This document shows positions 25,282-32,928 of a DNA stretch of 64,000 nucleotides, piece after piece; position 1 is the stretch's first letter; every line of letters starts with the position of its first letter. The DNA is from Faecalibacterium sp. I3-3-89 (lineage in GTDB: Bacteria; Bacillota; Clostridia; Oscillospirales; Ruminococcaceae), in NCBI RefSeq assembly GCF_023347275.1, contig NZ_CP094468.1:496001-560000 (forward strand), in the 5' to 3' direction. Made by a program: the position numbers and the translations under genes. The notes beneath the pieces were generated by a model. The model saw only the letters and a list, made by a program, of their open reading frames with translations, did not search any database and was not told the origin of the DNA.

Positions 25282-26288
25282 GCGGGCGGAGGATCTCCCG
25301 CCGCAGTGTGCTGGCGCTGGCCGCCTGCACGGCACTGGGCGCTGTGGGCTGCGGCAGAGCCGAGGAATATACCGGCCCGGAGCTTATCCTGCGCTACGCC
25401 GAGAACCAGCCCGAGGATTACCCCACCACGCAGGCCGCGCTGGCCTTCGCCGACCTTGTGGCCCAGCGGACGGAGGGGAGGGTCAAGGTCGTCGTCTACA
25501 GCGGAGGCGGGCTGGGGGCCGAGCAGAGCGTCATCGAGCAGATGCAGTATGGCGGCATTGACTTTGCCCGCGTCTCCCTGAGCCAGCTGGCGGAGCAGCT
25601 GCCAACCCTGAGCGTTTTGCAGCTGCCTTTCCTCTACACCGACGCCCCTCAGATGTGGCGGGTGCTGGACGGCGAGATCGGGGATGGGTTCCTCTCCAGC
25701 CTCGATGCGATGGACCTTGTGGGGCTGTCGTGGTTCGACGCCGGGGTCCGCAGCTTCTACACCCGCGAAAAGGTGGAGACGCTGGCAGATCTCGTGGGGC
25801 TGACCCTCCGGGTGCAGGAGTCGGATCTGATGAGCGAGATGATACAGGACCTTGGCGCACAGCCTGTGCAGGTGGTCTACAGCCGGGTGTATGCGGCCCT
25901 CCACAACGCCGAGATCGACGGCGCCGAGAACAACTGGCCCAGCTATGAGGCTATGGGCCACTATGAGGTCGCACCTTATTTTTTAGAGGATGAGCACACC
26001 CGTGTGCCCGAATTGCAGCTGGCCAGCGAGGCCGCGATGGAAAAGCTGGCAAAGCTGGACGAGAGCTTCCCCGACATCGTCCGCACCTGCGGGAAGGAGA
26101 GCGCCCTGACCGAACGCCGCCTCTGGGCCGAGCGGGAGGCCAGCGCCGAGGCCCATATGCGGGCATGGGGCGTGGAGGTGACGACCCTTTCCGCCGCCGA
26201 GAAAGCCCGCTTCCGGGCGGCAGTGGAGCCGCTGTATGCGCGCTTCGGGGAGCAGAACGGCCTCCTCCAGCGCATCCGGGAAAGCTGA
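25278..26288 (+). CDS. TRAP transporter solute-binding lipoprotein (DctP family), kinase-linked copy
   Basis: A 336-residue exported DctP-type protein. The start SGRRISRRSVLALAACTALG leads to the lipobox AVGC, so the mature protein is anchored by a lipid on Cys. Family landmarks are TTQAALAFADLVAQRTEGRVKV, GGLGAEQSVIEQMQYGGID, and RVYAALHNAEIDGAENN near 220. A TTG start overlaps the regulator stop by 4 bases and has GGAGG nearby. No permease follows at once; a full TRAP system with its own binding protein starts 250 bases on. It may be a sensory accessory for the kinase rather than a transport protein. Confidence 0.88.
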   Translation: MSGRRISRRSVLALAACTALGAVGCGRAEEYTGPELILRYAENQPEDYPTTQAALAFADLVAQRTEGRVKVVVYSGGGLGAEQSVIEQMQYGGIDFARVSLSQLAEQLPTLSVLQLPFLYTDAPQMWRVLDGEIGDGFLSSLDAMDLVGLSWFDAGVRSFYTREKVETLADLVGLTLRVQESDLMSEMIQDLGAQPVQVVYSRVYAALHNAEIDGAENNWPSYEAMGHYEVAPYFLEDEHTRVPELQLASEAAMEKLAKLDESFPDIVRTCGKESALTERRLWAEREASAEAHMRAWGVEVTTLSAAEKARFRAAVEPLYARFGEQNGLLQRIRES

Positions 26289-26421
26289 GAAAAGGATATA
26301 AATATCACATTGTATTCATCTTGTTGGGCGATATGCTGAAGAAACCACACTGATGATTGTAGAAGATGCACAAAAGTGTTTCTCACATTTTTTTGAAAAA
26401 CAGGACATTTTTCAAAACCCC

Positions 26422-26459
26422 TTGCTCTGGCTTAAAATTTTTGCTAAAGTGTGTATAGT
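26422..26459 (+). promoter_or_regulatory. Promoter region of the TRAP operon
   Basis: Two overlapping candidates: TTGCTC-17-TAAAGT (26422-26450), and TATAGT at 26454-26459 with a weak CTTAAA -35. The rest of the gap 26289-26534 shows no gene. Confidence 0.5.
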
Positions 26460-26534
26460 AAATGAACGGACGGCGTGCGACCCGTGCAGAGCGCGCCGAC
26501 GTACAAGAGGAAATTTTTTAGGAGGACAATTATC

Positions 26535-27620
26535 ATGAAGAAGATCTCTCGTCGCAGCTTTCTGGCAGCAGCAGGCGTTTCTGCCGCTGCTCTGGCACTG
26601 ACCGCCTGCGGTGGCTCCAAGAGCACCGCAACCTCTACCGCTACTTCCGCTGCTGCTTCCACCGCCCCCGCTGGCGATGCTGCAGCTGCTGCTTCCGACC
26701 CCAAGGTGACTCTGGTCTACGCCGAGGTCAACCCGCTGGATACCATCGTCGGCCAGACCGCTACCCACTTCAAGGAGAAGGTCGAAGAGCTGACCGGCGG
26801 CTCCGTCGTCATCGACGTGCAGGCTTCCGGCGTTCTGGGCTCTGAGAACGATGTTCTGGACGCCATCCTCGGCGGCTCCACCTCCATTGATATGAGCCGT
26901 ATCTCTGCTTTCGCACTGACCAGCTACGGCTGCAACAAGTCCAAGCTGCTGTCCATCCCCTTCACCTTCGAGAACCGCGCTCACTTCTGGAACTTCGCCA
27001 ACAGCGAGCTGGCACCTGAGTTCCTGAACGAGCCTCAGGAGCTGGGCCTGCCCGTCCGTGGTATCTTCTACGGCGAAGAGGGCTTCCGTCACTTCTTCAC
27101 GGTCAAGCCCGTGTCCGGCATCGCTGACTTCAAGGGCCTGAAGCTGCGCGTGTCCAACGACCCCGTCATGAACGGCATGGTCGAGGGTCTGGGCGCTAAC
27201 CCCACCGTCGTCTCCTTCGGTGAGCTGTACAGCGCACTGCAGACCGGCGTTGTCGATGGCGCTGAGCAGCCCATCGCAAACTACAAGTCCAACGCCTTCC
27301 CCGAGGTCGCAAACAACCTGATCCTCGACGGCCACACTCTGGGCGCTATTCAGGCTGTCATCACCGACAACGCTTGGGCTAAGCTGACCGAGAACCAGCA
27401 GGCTGCCATCATGGAGGCCGGTGCTGATACGCAGGCCTTCAACGCTGACCTGTCCGAGAGCGCTGAGAACAAGGTCCTCGACGAGCTGAAGTCCTCTGGC
27501 TGCAACGTCGTCGATGTCCCCGATAAGGCTCCTTGGCAGGAGGCTTGCGCTAAGGTCATCAGCGAGAACACCTCGGATCAGGCTGAGCTGTACCAGAAGC
27601 TGCTGGATATGAAGGGCTGA
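26535..27620 (+). CDS. dctP: TRAP transporter solute-binding lipoprotein DctP
   Basis: A 361-residue lipoprotein that captures an organic acid or similar substrate for the DctQM permease. Signal SRRSFLAAAG, then lipobox LTAC and a Ser/Thr/Ala linker of about 30 residues (CGGSKSTATS onward). DctP landmarks: HFKEKVEELTGGSVVIDV, GSENDVLDAILGGSTSIDM, FKGLKLRVSNDPVM and LYSALQTGVVDGAEQPI. AGGAGG lies at proper distance before the ATG at 26535; an in-frame upstream start was rejected. Codon use is strongly biased, as expected for an abundant protein. A hairpin with T-run separates it from dctQ, which should give more binding protein than permease. Confidence 0.93.
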   Translation: MKKISRRSFLAAAGVSAAALALTACGGSKSTATSTATSAAASTAPAGDAAAAASDPKVTLVYAEVNPLDTIVGQTATHFKEKVEELTGGSVVIDVQASGVLGSENDVLDAILGGSTSIDMSRISAFALTSYGCNKSKLLSIPFTFENRAHFWNFANSELAPEFLNEPQELGLPVRGIFYGEEGFRHFFTVKPVSGIADFKGLKLRVSNDPVMNGMVEGLGANPTVVSFGELYSALQTGVVDGAEQPIANYKSNAFPEVANNLILDGHTLGAIQAVITDNAWAKLTENQQAAIMEAGADTQAFNADLSESAENKVLDELKSSGCNVVDVPDKAPWQEACAKVISENTSDQAELYQKLLDMKG

Positions 27621-27652
27621 TAACAGCGTCTTTGTCCTGAAGTAGTACATAA

Positions 27653-27700
27653 GCCCGGCGGGGGACTACGGGATACGCCCGCAGACCCGCCGGGTTTTTT
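27653..27700 (+). terminator. Intra-operon terminator between dctP and dctQ
   Basis: CCCGGCGGG (27654-27662) pairs with CCCGCCGGG (27686-27694) and is followed by six T residues. It stands 22 bases before dctQ, so it is a partial terminator or attenuator. Confidence 0.75.
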
Positions 27701-27721
27701 ATAGAGTATGGAGGAGATCCT

Positions 27722-28243
27722 ATGCCGAAAATCTTTACCACTCTGGATAAGATCAAGCCGGCGTACGACATCACCTACAAAGTGGTTCTGTTTATCTGCA
27801 AGCTGCTGCTGATCGCAGATATTCTCATCACCACCATGTCGGTCATCGGTCGTTACGTCCCATTCATCCCGGACCCCGCATGGACCGAAGAGGTCGTCCT
27901 GACCTGCATGAGCTATATGGCCGTGCTGAGTGCGGCTCTGGCCATCCGCCGCGGCGCACACATCCGGATGACCGCATTTGACGTCTATCTGCCCAAGATC
28001 GTCGTCAAGGTGCTGGACATCCTCGCGGATCTGGCAGTCTGCGTCCTCGGCATCATCATGATGGTGGTGGGCTGGAACTATGCCACCACGCTGGGCGGCC
28101 GCGGCTTCTATGTCTCGATGCCTTGGCTGAGCCGTTTCTGGATGTACTTCCCGGTGCCTCTGGCCGGTGTCGCCATGATCATCTTCGAGATCGAGGCGCT
28201 GTACAACCATGTCAAGAGCTTTTTTGTAAAGGAGGAGAACTAA
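27722..28243 (+). CDS. dctQ: TRAP transporter small permease subunit DctQ
   Basis: A 173-residue membrane protein with four helices, the layout of DctQ, with RYVPFIPDPAWTEEVVLTCMSYMAVLSAALAIRRGAHIRM (key part PAWTEE and RRGAHIRM) as the family hallmark. It joins DctM to form the Na+-driven permease that takes substrate from DctP. GGAGGAG precedes the ATG. One base separates its stop from dctM. Confidence 0.93.
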   Translation: MPKIFTTLDKIKPAYDITYKVVLFICKLLLIADILITTMSVIGRYVPFIPDPAWTEEVVLTCMSYMAVLSAALAIRRGAHIRMTAFDVYLPKIVVKVLDILADLAVCVLGIIMMVVGWNYATTLGGRGFYVSMPWLSRFWMYFPVPLAGVAMIIFEIEALYNHVKSFFVKEEN

Positions 28244-28244
28244 T

Positions 28245-29585
28245 ATGACAGTTCAGACACTGGCGATCGTTGTCCTTCTTGTCAGCTTCTTCGTCATGAT
28301 CTTCCTGCGTTTCCCCATTGCATACGCCGTTGGCCTGTCCAGCGTGCTCTGCCTGATGGTGCAGGGTCAGGCGCTGACCGATGTCTGCCGTCTGATGGTC
28401 AAGGGCATCTCGTCCTTCAGCCTGATGGCCGTCCCCTTCTTCATCACCATGGGCGTCCTCATGGGCAGCGGCGGCATCTCCGAAAAGCTGATCGCGCTGG
28501 CTGACGCCTGCGTCGGCTGGATGCGCGGCGGCATGGCAATGGTCAACATCGTTGCTTCCTACTTCTTCGGCGGCATCTCCGGTTCTGCTTCTGCAGATAC
28601 CGCTTCCATCGGCTCTATCATGATCCCCATGATGGTCGATCAGGGCTACGATGCCGACTTCTCCACCGCTGTCACCATCACCTCCTCCTGCGAGGGTCTG
28701 CTGGTCCCCCCGAGCCATAACATGGTCATCTACGCCACCACCGCTGGCGGCATCTCCGTGGGCAGCCTCTTCCTCGCCGGCTACCTGCCCGGCGCTCTGC
28801 TGGCCATCGTCCTGATGATCGGCTCCTACATCATCTCCGTCAAGGAGAATTACCCCAAGGGCTCTCCCTTCACCATCAAAGGCTTCATCAAGCAGCTGGG
28901 CACCTCCATCTGGGCACTGGCCGCAGTCGTCATCGTCGTCTTCGGCGTTGTCGGCGGCGTCTTTACCGCCACCGAGTCCGCTGCTATCGCCGTTATCTAC
29001 TCTCTGCTGGTCTCCGTCTTTGTTTACAAGGGCCTTGACTGGAAGGGCGTCTGGTACGCTCTGGACGAGTGCGTCAACACCCTGTCCATCGTCCTGATCC
29101 TGATCGCCACCTCTGCAGTGTTCGGCAACTGCCTGACCATGCTGCACGTGCCCGATCTGGCTGCAAACGCCATCACCAGCGTCACCAGCAACCCCTACAT
29201 CATCGCACTGCTCATCGACCTCATCATTCTGGTGCTGGGCTGCATCATGGATATGGCTCCCATCATCCTGATCGCTACCCCCATCCTGCTGCCCATCGCC
29301 ACCTCCATCGGCATCGACCCCATCCAGTTCGGTATCATCATGGTCCTGAACTGCGGCATCGGCCTGCTGACCCCCCCTGTCGGTGCTGTCCTGTTCATCG
29401 GCTCTGCCGTGGCAAAGCGCCCCATGGAGAAGGTCGTCAGGGCTACCCTGCCGTTCTATCTGTGCATGTTCATCGCCCTGCTGCTCCTGACCTATGTGCC
29501 CGACATCAGCCTTGCGATCCCCAAGCTGCTGGGCGGCTACGTCAGCCCCATCGCCAATCCTCTTGGCCCGGTGTTCATCCACTGA
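28245..29585 (+). CDS. dctM: TRAP transporter large permease subunit DctM
   Basis: A 446-residue transporter with about 12 helices and two re-entrant hairpins. Family motifs include FLRFPIAYAVGLSS near the start, GGISGSASADTASIGSIMIPMM (first hairpin), VPPSHNMVIYA, and CGIGLLTPPVGAVLF (second hairpin). It couples Na+ entry to substrate uptake. AAGGAGG lies before the ATG. Last gene of the operon, closed by a strong terminator. Substrate class cannot be read from sequence. Confidence 0.95.
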   Translation: MTVQTLAIVVLLVSFFVMIFLRFPIAYAVGLSSVLCLMVQGQALTDVCRLMVKGISSFSLMAVPFFITMGVLMGSGGISEKLIALADACVGWMRGGMAMVNIVASYFFGGISGSASADTASIGSIMIPMMVDQGYDADFSTAVTITSSCEGLLVPPSHNMVIYATTAGGISVGSLFLAGYLPGALLAIVLMIGSYIISVKENYPKGSPFTIKGFIKQLGTSIWALAAVVIVVFGVVGGVFTATESAAIAVIYSLLVSVFVYKGLDWKGVWYALDECVNTLSIVLILIATSAVFGNCLTMLHVPDLAANAITSVTSNPYIIALLIDLIILVLGCIMDMAPIILIATPILLPIATSIGIDPIQFGIIMVLNCGIGLLTPPVGAVLFIGSAVAKRPMEKVVRATLPFYLCMFIALLLLTYVPDISLAIPKLLGGYVSPIANPLGPVFIH

Positions 29586-29619
29586 TAAGCTGATCTGCTC
29601 ATCCTCCTCCGGATGGTAA

Positions 29620-29660
29620 AAGGAAAGCCCCCGCCTGTCACAAGGCGGGGGCTTTCCTGC
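29620..29660 (+). terminator. Terminator of the TRAP operon, convergent with the PfkB-like gene
   Basis: AGGAAAGCCCCCGCCT forms a perfect 16-bp stem with its complement across a 6-base loop. Confidence 0.85.
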
Positions 29661-29661
29661 G

Positions 29662-30492
29662 TCACAGCAGGGTCTGAAGGGCGGCTGCACTGTATTTCAT
29701 GAGCTTTTTCAGGGCGGCGTCCTGCGCGTCGAGCCGGAACAGCAGCCGTGCAGCCAGCTCCTCGGGCGGGGCCGAAAGGCCGGGCCAGAAGGCGTGTGCC
29801 GCCCGGGTGAAGGCGTGGACGCCCTCGGCGGTCTGGAGCAGGACCAGCTGGACGTGCCCCCGCAGCAGGAAGAACAGCCCCACCTGATAGGCCCGGGTGT
29901 CCAGCAGAAGCTCCATCTCGTCTTCGGTGAGGACCAGCAGGTCTGCAAAAGGGAGAAACTGCAGCACCGTGTCCCGCAGGGTCTTTTCGCTGGGCCAGAG
30001 GGCCGGACGGAGGGCGGGGACGAAGCAGACCGGCACACCGGAGGCGTGGGCCGTGTCCAGCGCAGAGAGGTGGGTGAAGCGGCAGGGGCTGTCTACGAGG
30101 CAGGCGCTGGAAAGGGCCAGTGCCCCGGCGTCTGCGGCCCAGCTCTCCCCCAGCTGCCCGGCAGAGTAGAGCAGGTCGGCCGAGCGGATGCGGCAGGGCA
30201 GCGCCCCGCCGCCGCCCCGGAAGAGGAGAGGCGTGGGGGCGCGGGAGGTAAAGCAGAGGCGGCGGACATCCACGCCGGCGTCGGTCAGAGCGTCTGCAAT
30301 GCGGTGCCCGAAGGCATCCTCCCCCAGCTGGCCCAGAAGGGCAGCTCTGCCGCCCAGCGCCGCATAGGCCAGCGCCAGCGCGGCGGCACTGCCGCCCACC
30401 CGGGGCCGGAACGCCTCCGCCGACGAGAGCGGGGCAGGGCTTTCCAGCTCGAGCCACGCTTCGCCGAGACAATATAAAGTGCTGCCCGACAC
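29662..30492 (-). CDS. PfkB-family carbohydrate-kinase-like protein lacking the GAGD motif
   Basis: A 276-residue protein with the N-terminal part of a ribokinase/fructokinase fold: GGSAAALALAYAALGGRAALLGQLGEDAFGHRIADALTDAGVDV (PfkB signature 1; key part LGEDAFGHRIADAL) and LLVLTEDEMELLL. After LVLLQTAEGVHAF the normal phosphate-binding GAGDxF loop with catalytic Asp is missing: the chain continues HAFWPGLSAPPEELAARLLFRL. The protein is also about 40 residues short. It may bind a sugar without phosphorylating it, or be decaying. GTG start with AGGAGG at 7 bases. Divergent to a MATE pump gene with overlapping promoters. Confidence 0.7.
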   Translation of the reverse strand: MSGSTLYCLGEAWLELESPAPLSSAEAFRPRVGGSAAALALAYAALGGRAALLGQLGEDAFGHRIADALTDAGVDVRRLCFTSRAPTPLLFRGGGGALPCRIRSADLLYSAGQLGESWAADAGALALSSACLVDSPCRFTHLSALDTAHASGVPVCFVPALRPALWPSEKTLRDTVLQFLPFADLLVLTEDEMELLLDTRAYQVGLFFLLRGHVQLVLLQTAEGVHAFTRAAHAFWPGLSAPPEELAARLLFRLDAQDAALKKLMKYSAAALQTLL

Positions 30493-30532
30493 GATGCGCC
30501 CTCCTTTCGGTGCAGTTTCAAAAACAAACTAC

Positions 30533-30561
30533 AGTATACACCCATCCGGGCATTTGTGCAA
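30533..30561 (-). promoter_or_regulatory. Promoter of the PfkB-like gene
   Basis: On the minus strand TTGCAC (30561-30556), 17-bp spacer, TATACT (30538-30533). Confidence 0.65.
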
Positions 30562-30564
30562 ATG
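30551..30564. promoter_or_regulatory. Palindrome CATTTG-TG-CAAATG, possible shared operator
   Basis: It covers the -35 box of the minus-strand promoter and lies 6 bp before the plus-strand -35 box, so one bound protein could control both divergent genes. Confidence 0.45.
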
Positions 30565-30570
30565 GAGTGC

Positions 30571-30600
30571 TTGACACCTTTGGCCGGATTGTGATAGACT
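30571..30600 (+). promoter_or_regulatory. Promoter of the second MATE gene
   Basis: TTGACA (30571-30576), 18-bp spacer, TAGACT (30595-30600). Confidence 0.65.
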
Positions 30601-30663
30601 GACCCAATATGGCAGTATATCCAAAGCTGCAACGACAAAAATGTGATATTTGACGAGGAGAAC

Positions 30664-31959
30664 ATGAGCCTTACCAGACAGTATTTCAAATACGTCAGCC
30701 AGAACATTTTCGGCCTTCTGGGTACGTCCTGCTACATTCTGGCGGATACCTATTTCATCTCGCAGGCGGCGGGCACCGACGGCGTCGCCCTGCTCAACCT
30801 CTGCCTGCCCATCTACAACTTCATCTTTGCCATCGGCTCGATGCTGGGTCTCGGCGCGGCCACCCGCTACGCCATCCTCCGGGCGCAGGGGGACGAGCGC
30901 GCGGTGCGCTATTTCTCCAACGCCCTGCTCTGGGCGTTGGTGTTCGCCCTGCCCTTCATGCTGGCGGGAGTCTTCTGCCCCGAGGTACTGCTGCGGCTCA
31001 TGGGCGGCGACTGTGAGATCATCGCGCTCGGTGTGGGGTACGCCCGCATCTTCCTGCTGTTCACCCCTTTCTTTATGTGCAACTACATCGTCGCATCCTT
31101 CGTCCGCAACGACGGCGACCCCTCGCTGGCGATGGTGGCGACGCTGTGCGGCAGCCTCTTCAATGTGGTGTTCGACTATATCTTCATGTTCCCCATGGGC
31201 CTCGGCCTGCCCGGCGCGGCGCTGGCAACGGCGGTGTCGCCGGTGCTGAGCATCCTCATTTGCAGCCGCCACTTTCTCAAGAAGGAAAACACCATCTGCT
31301 TCGTGCGGCAGCTGCCCTCGCCGAGGCTTCTGGCCCAGAGCTGCCAGCTGGGCGTGTCAGGCTTCGTGGGGGAGATGTCCTCGGGCGTGACCACCACCGT
31401 CTTCAACCTGCTCCTCCTCCGTCTGGCGGGCAATGTGGCCGTGGCGGCCTACGGCGTCGTGGCGAATTACGCGCTGGTGGCGACGGCCATCTTCAACGGC
31501 GTGGCACAGGGCGCACAGCCGCTGGTGAGCCGGTGCTACGGCAAAAACGATGCCGCCGGAGCGCACAAGCTCCTGCTGCTGGGCAGCGGGACCGCTCTTG
31601 CACTGGCGGCGGCATTGTATGTTGTTCTCTTCGGGTTCACCGGCCCCATCGTCGCCGTCTTCAACAGCGAGAACTCGGCCCTCATGGCAGAGTATGCCTT
31701 CCGAGGGATGCGCATCTACTTCCTCGGCTACTTCTTCGCGGGCTTCAACATCGTGGCCGCAGGCTATCTGGGCGCGGTAGACCGCCCCGCAGAGGCCTCT
31801 GCCACCTCGCTGTCCCGGGGCGTCGCGGCCATCGTGGCCTGCTCGCTGGTGCTGAGCGCCCTCTTCGGGATGAACGGCGTCTGGGCTGCATTCCCGGCCT
31901 CGGAGGCCATCACGGCCTGCCTGACCCTCCTTCTGCTGAAGCGGAAGCCTGTTAAATAA
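30664..31959 (+). CDS. MATE family efflux transporter, copy 2
   Basis: A 431-residue, 12-helix MATE-family protein (QNIFGLLGTSCYILADTYFISQAAG at helix 1; AYGVVANYALVATAIFNGVAQGAQPLVSRCYG at the second-half repeat; key part GVAQGAQPLVSRCYG). It is only distantly similar to the pump at 20370-21731. The ATG at 30664 has GAGGAG only 3-4 bases upstream; an in-frame GTG 21 bases earlier lacks a ribosome site. The 3' end overlaps the convergent AraC gene by 8 bases. Possible roles are drug or metabolite export. Confidence 0.9.
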   Translation: MSLTRQYFKYVSQNIFGLLGTSCYILADTYFISQAAGTDGVALLNLCLPIYNFIFAIGSMLGLGAATRYAILRAQGDERAVRYFSNALLWALVFALPFMLAGVFCPEVLLRLMGGDCEIIALGVGYARIFLLFTPFFMCNYIVASFVRNDGDPSLAMVATLCGSLFNVVFDYIFMFPMGLGLPGAALATAVSPVLSILICSRHFLKKENTICFVRQLPSPRLLAQSCQLGVSGFVGEMSSGVTTTVFNLLLLRLAGNVAVAAYGVVANYALVATAIFNGVAQGAQPLVSRCYGKNDAAGAHKLLLLGSGTALALAAALYVVLFGFTGPIVAVFNSENSALMAEYAFRGMRIYFLGYFFAGFNIVAAGYLGAVDRPAEASATSLSRGVAAIVACSLVLSALFGMNGVWAAFPASEAITACLTLLLLKRKPVK

Positions 31960-32797
31960 ACAATTCCTGTTCCAGCCGCTGCTGCTCGGGCGAAAGCCCG
32001 GGCAGGGCGCTCCGACCGGCCATCGCCCGCCACTGCGTGGGGGATTGGCCGGTCGTTTTTTTAAAGACGCGGCAGAGATAGTTTGCCCCCGAAAAGCCGC
32101 AGAGGCTGGCGATGACGTCCAGCGTGTACTCCCGGTGGAGCAGGAGCCGCATGGCGGCCTCGATGCGGACACTGGTGAGATACCGCCCCGGCGAGACGCC
32201 CAGCGCCGCCGTGAAAGCCCGGACGAGGTGGCTCTTGGAGACGCCCAGACGCTCGCTCAGCTCCTCTACGCCGTAAAGCCCGGCGTAGTTCCTGCGGATG
32301 TCCTCGATGGCCGCAGCCACCAGCGGGGGCAGGGCCGGGGCGGCGCTGTCGGCGTCTGAAAGCTCACACAGCAGGGCAAAGGCCAGCTGGCTCCGCACCC
32401 GCTCGGAAGCGTCCTGCTCCTCGGCGAGGCGTCCCATCAGCTCTGCCGCCGCCGGGCAGGTCTCGCCCCGGGCGAGGAAGGGCATCTCAGACAGCCCCCC
32501 GAGGAACTGCTCTGCCGCCTGCCCCGTAAGCTGGACACAGAGCAGGTGGCACTCGTTTTCCGGCGCGAGGGTCAGAGGCCCCCGGCTCAGCACGAGATGG
32601 CCCGCCGCCGCGCTCTGGGGCGGCAGCAGGAGGGCAGAGCCGCCGGGCGCTGCCCCCGTTTCCGACAGGGAGACGACGCATTTTCCGCTGGAAATGAGAC
32701 AGACCCAAAGCCCTTCGCCCCGCAGGGTCAGGGGCGTTTCCGGCTGGACATCCTCCACGACGCCGAGGGCGGCGGTGGTGCTGGGGGCGTAAATCAA
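31952..32797 (-). CDS. AraC family transcriptional regulator
   Basis: A 281-residue regulator with an N-terminal cupin-like sensing part (about 1-130) and two C-terminal helix-turn-helix motifs: YGVEELSERLGVSKSHLVRAF and LDVIASLCGFSGANYLCRVFKKTTGQSPTQWR (key part CGFSGANYLCRVFKKTTG). Start is a TTG at 32797, 7 bases from GAGGTG; no in-frame ATG fits. It is divergent to the orphan sugar-ABC ATPase gene, 131 bases apart, which it may control. Confidence 0.85.
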   Translation of the reverse strand: MIYAPSTTAALGVVEDVQPETPLTLRGEGLWVCLISSGKCVVSLSETGAAPGGSALLLPPQSAAAGHLVLSRGPLTLAPENECHLLCVQLTGQAAEQFLGGLSEMPFLARGETCPAAAELMGRLAEEQDASERVRSQLAFALLCELSDADSAAPALPPLVAAAIEDIRRNYAGLYGVEELSERLGVSKSHLVRAFTAALGVSPGRYLTSVRIEAAMRLLLHREYTLDVIASLCGFSGANYLCRVFKKTTGQSPTQWRAMAGRSALPGLSPEQQRLEQELFI

Positions 32798-32853
32798 TAT
32801 CTGACACCTCGAATCAATAAAATGCTATTTCATATCACAAAATAATCTGCTAT

Positions 32854-32859
32854 TATAAT
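32854..32859 (+). promoter_or_regulatory. -10 box of the ABC ATPase gene
   Basis: A perfect TATAAT, 70 bases before the start, in an AT-rich patch; no good -35 is seen, in keeping with activator dependence. Confidence 0.45.
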
Positions 32860-32928
32860 AGCAATGAAACGGCTCATCGTCAAGCGTGGGCCTTTGAGTG
32901 AAACAACATCAATGGAGGAAAATGCGTT

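Noticed and set aside
27578..29690. His/Asp/Gln-rich open frames antisense to dctQ and dctM
   Set aside because: Composition is the mirror of hydrophobic membrane-protein codons; no start signals.
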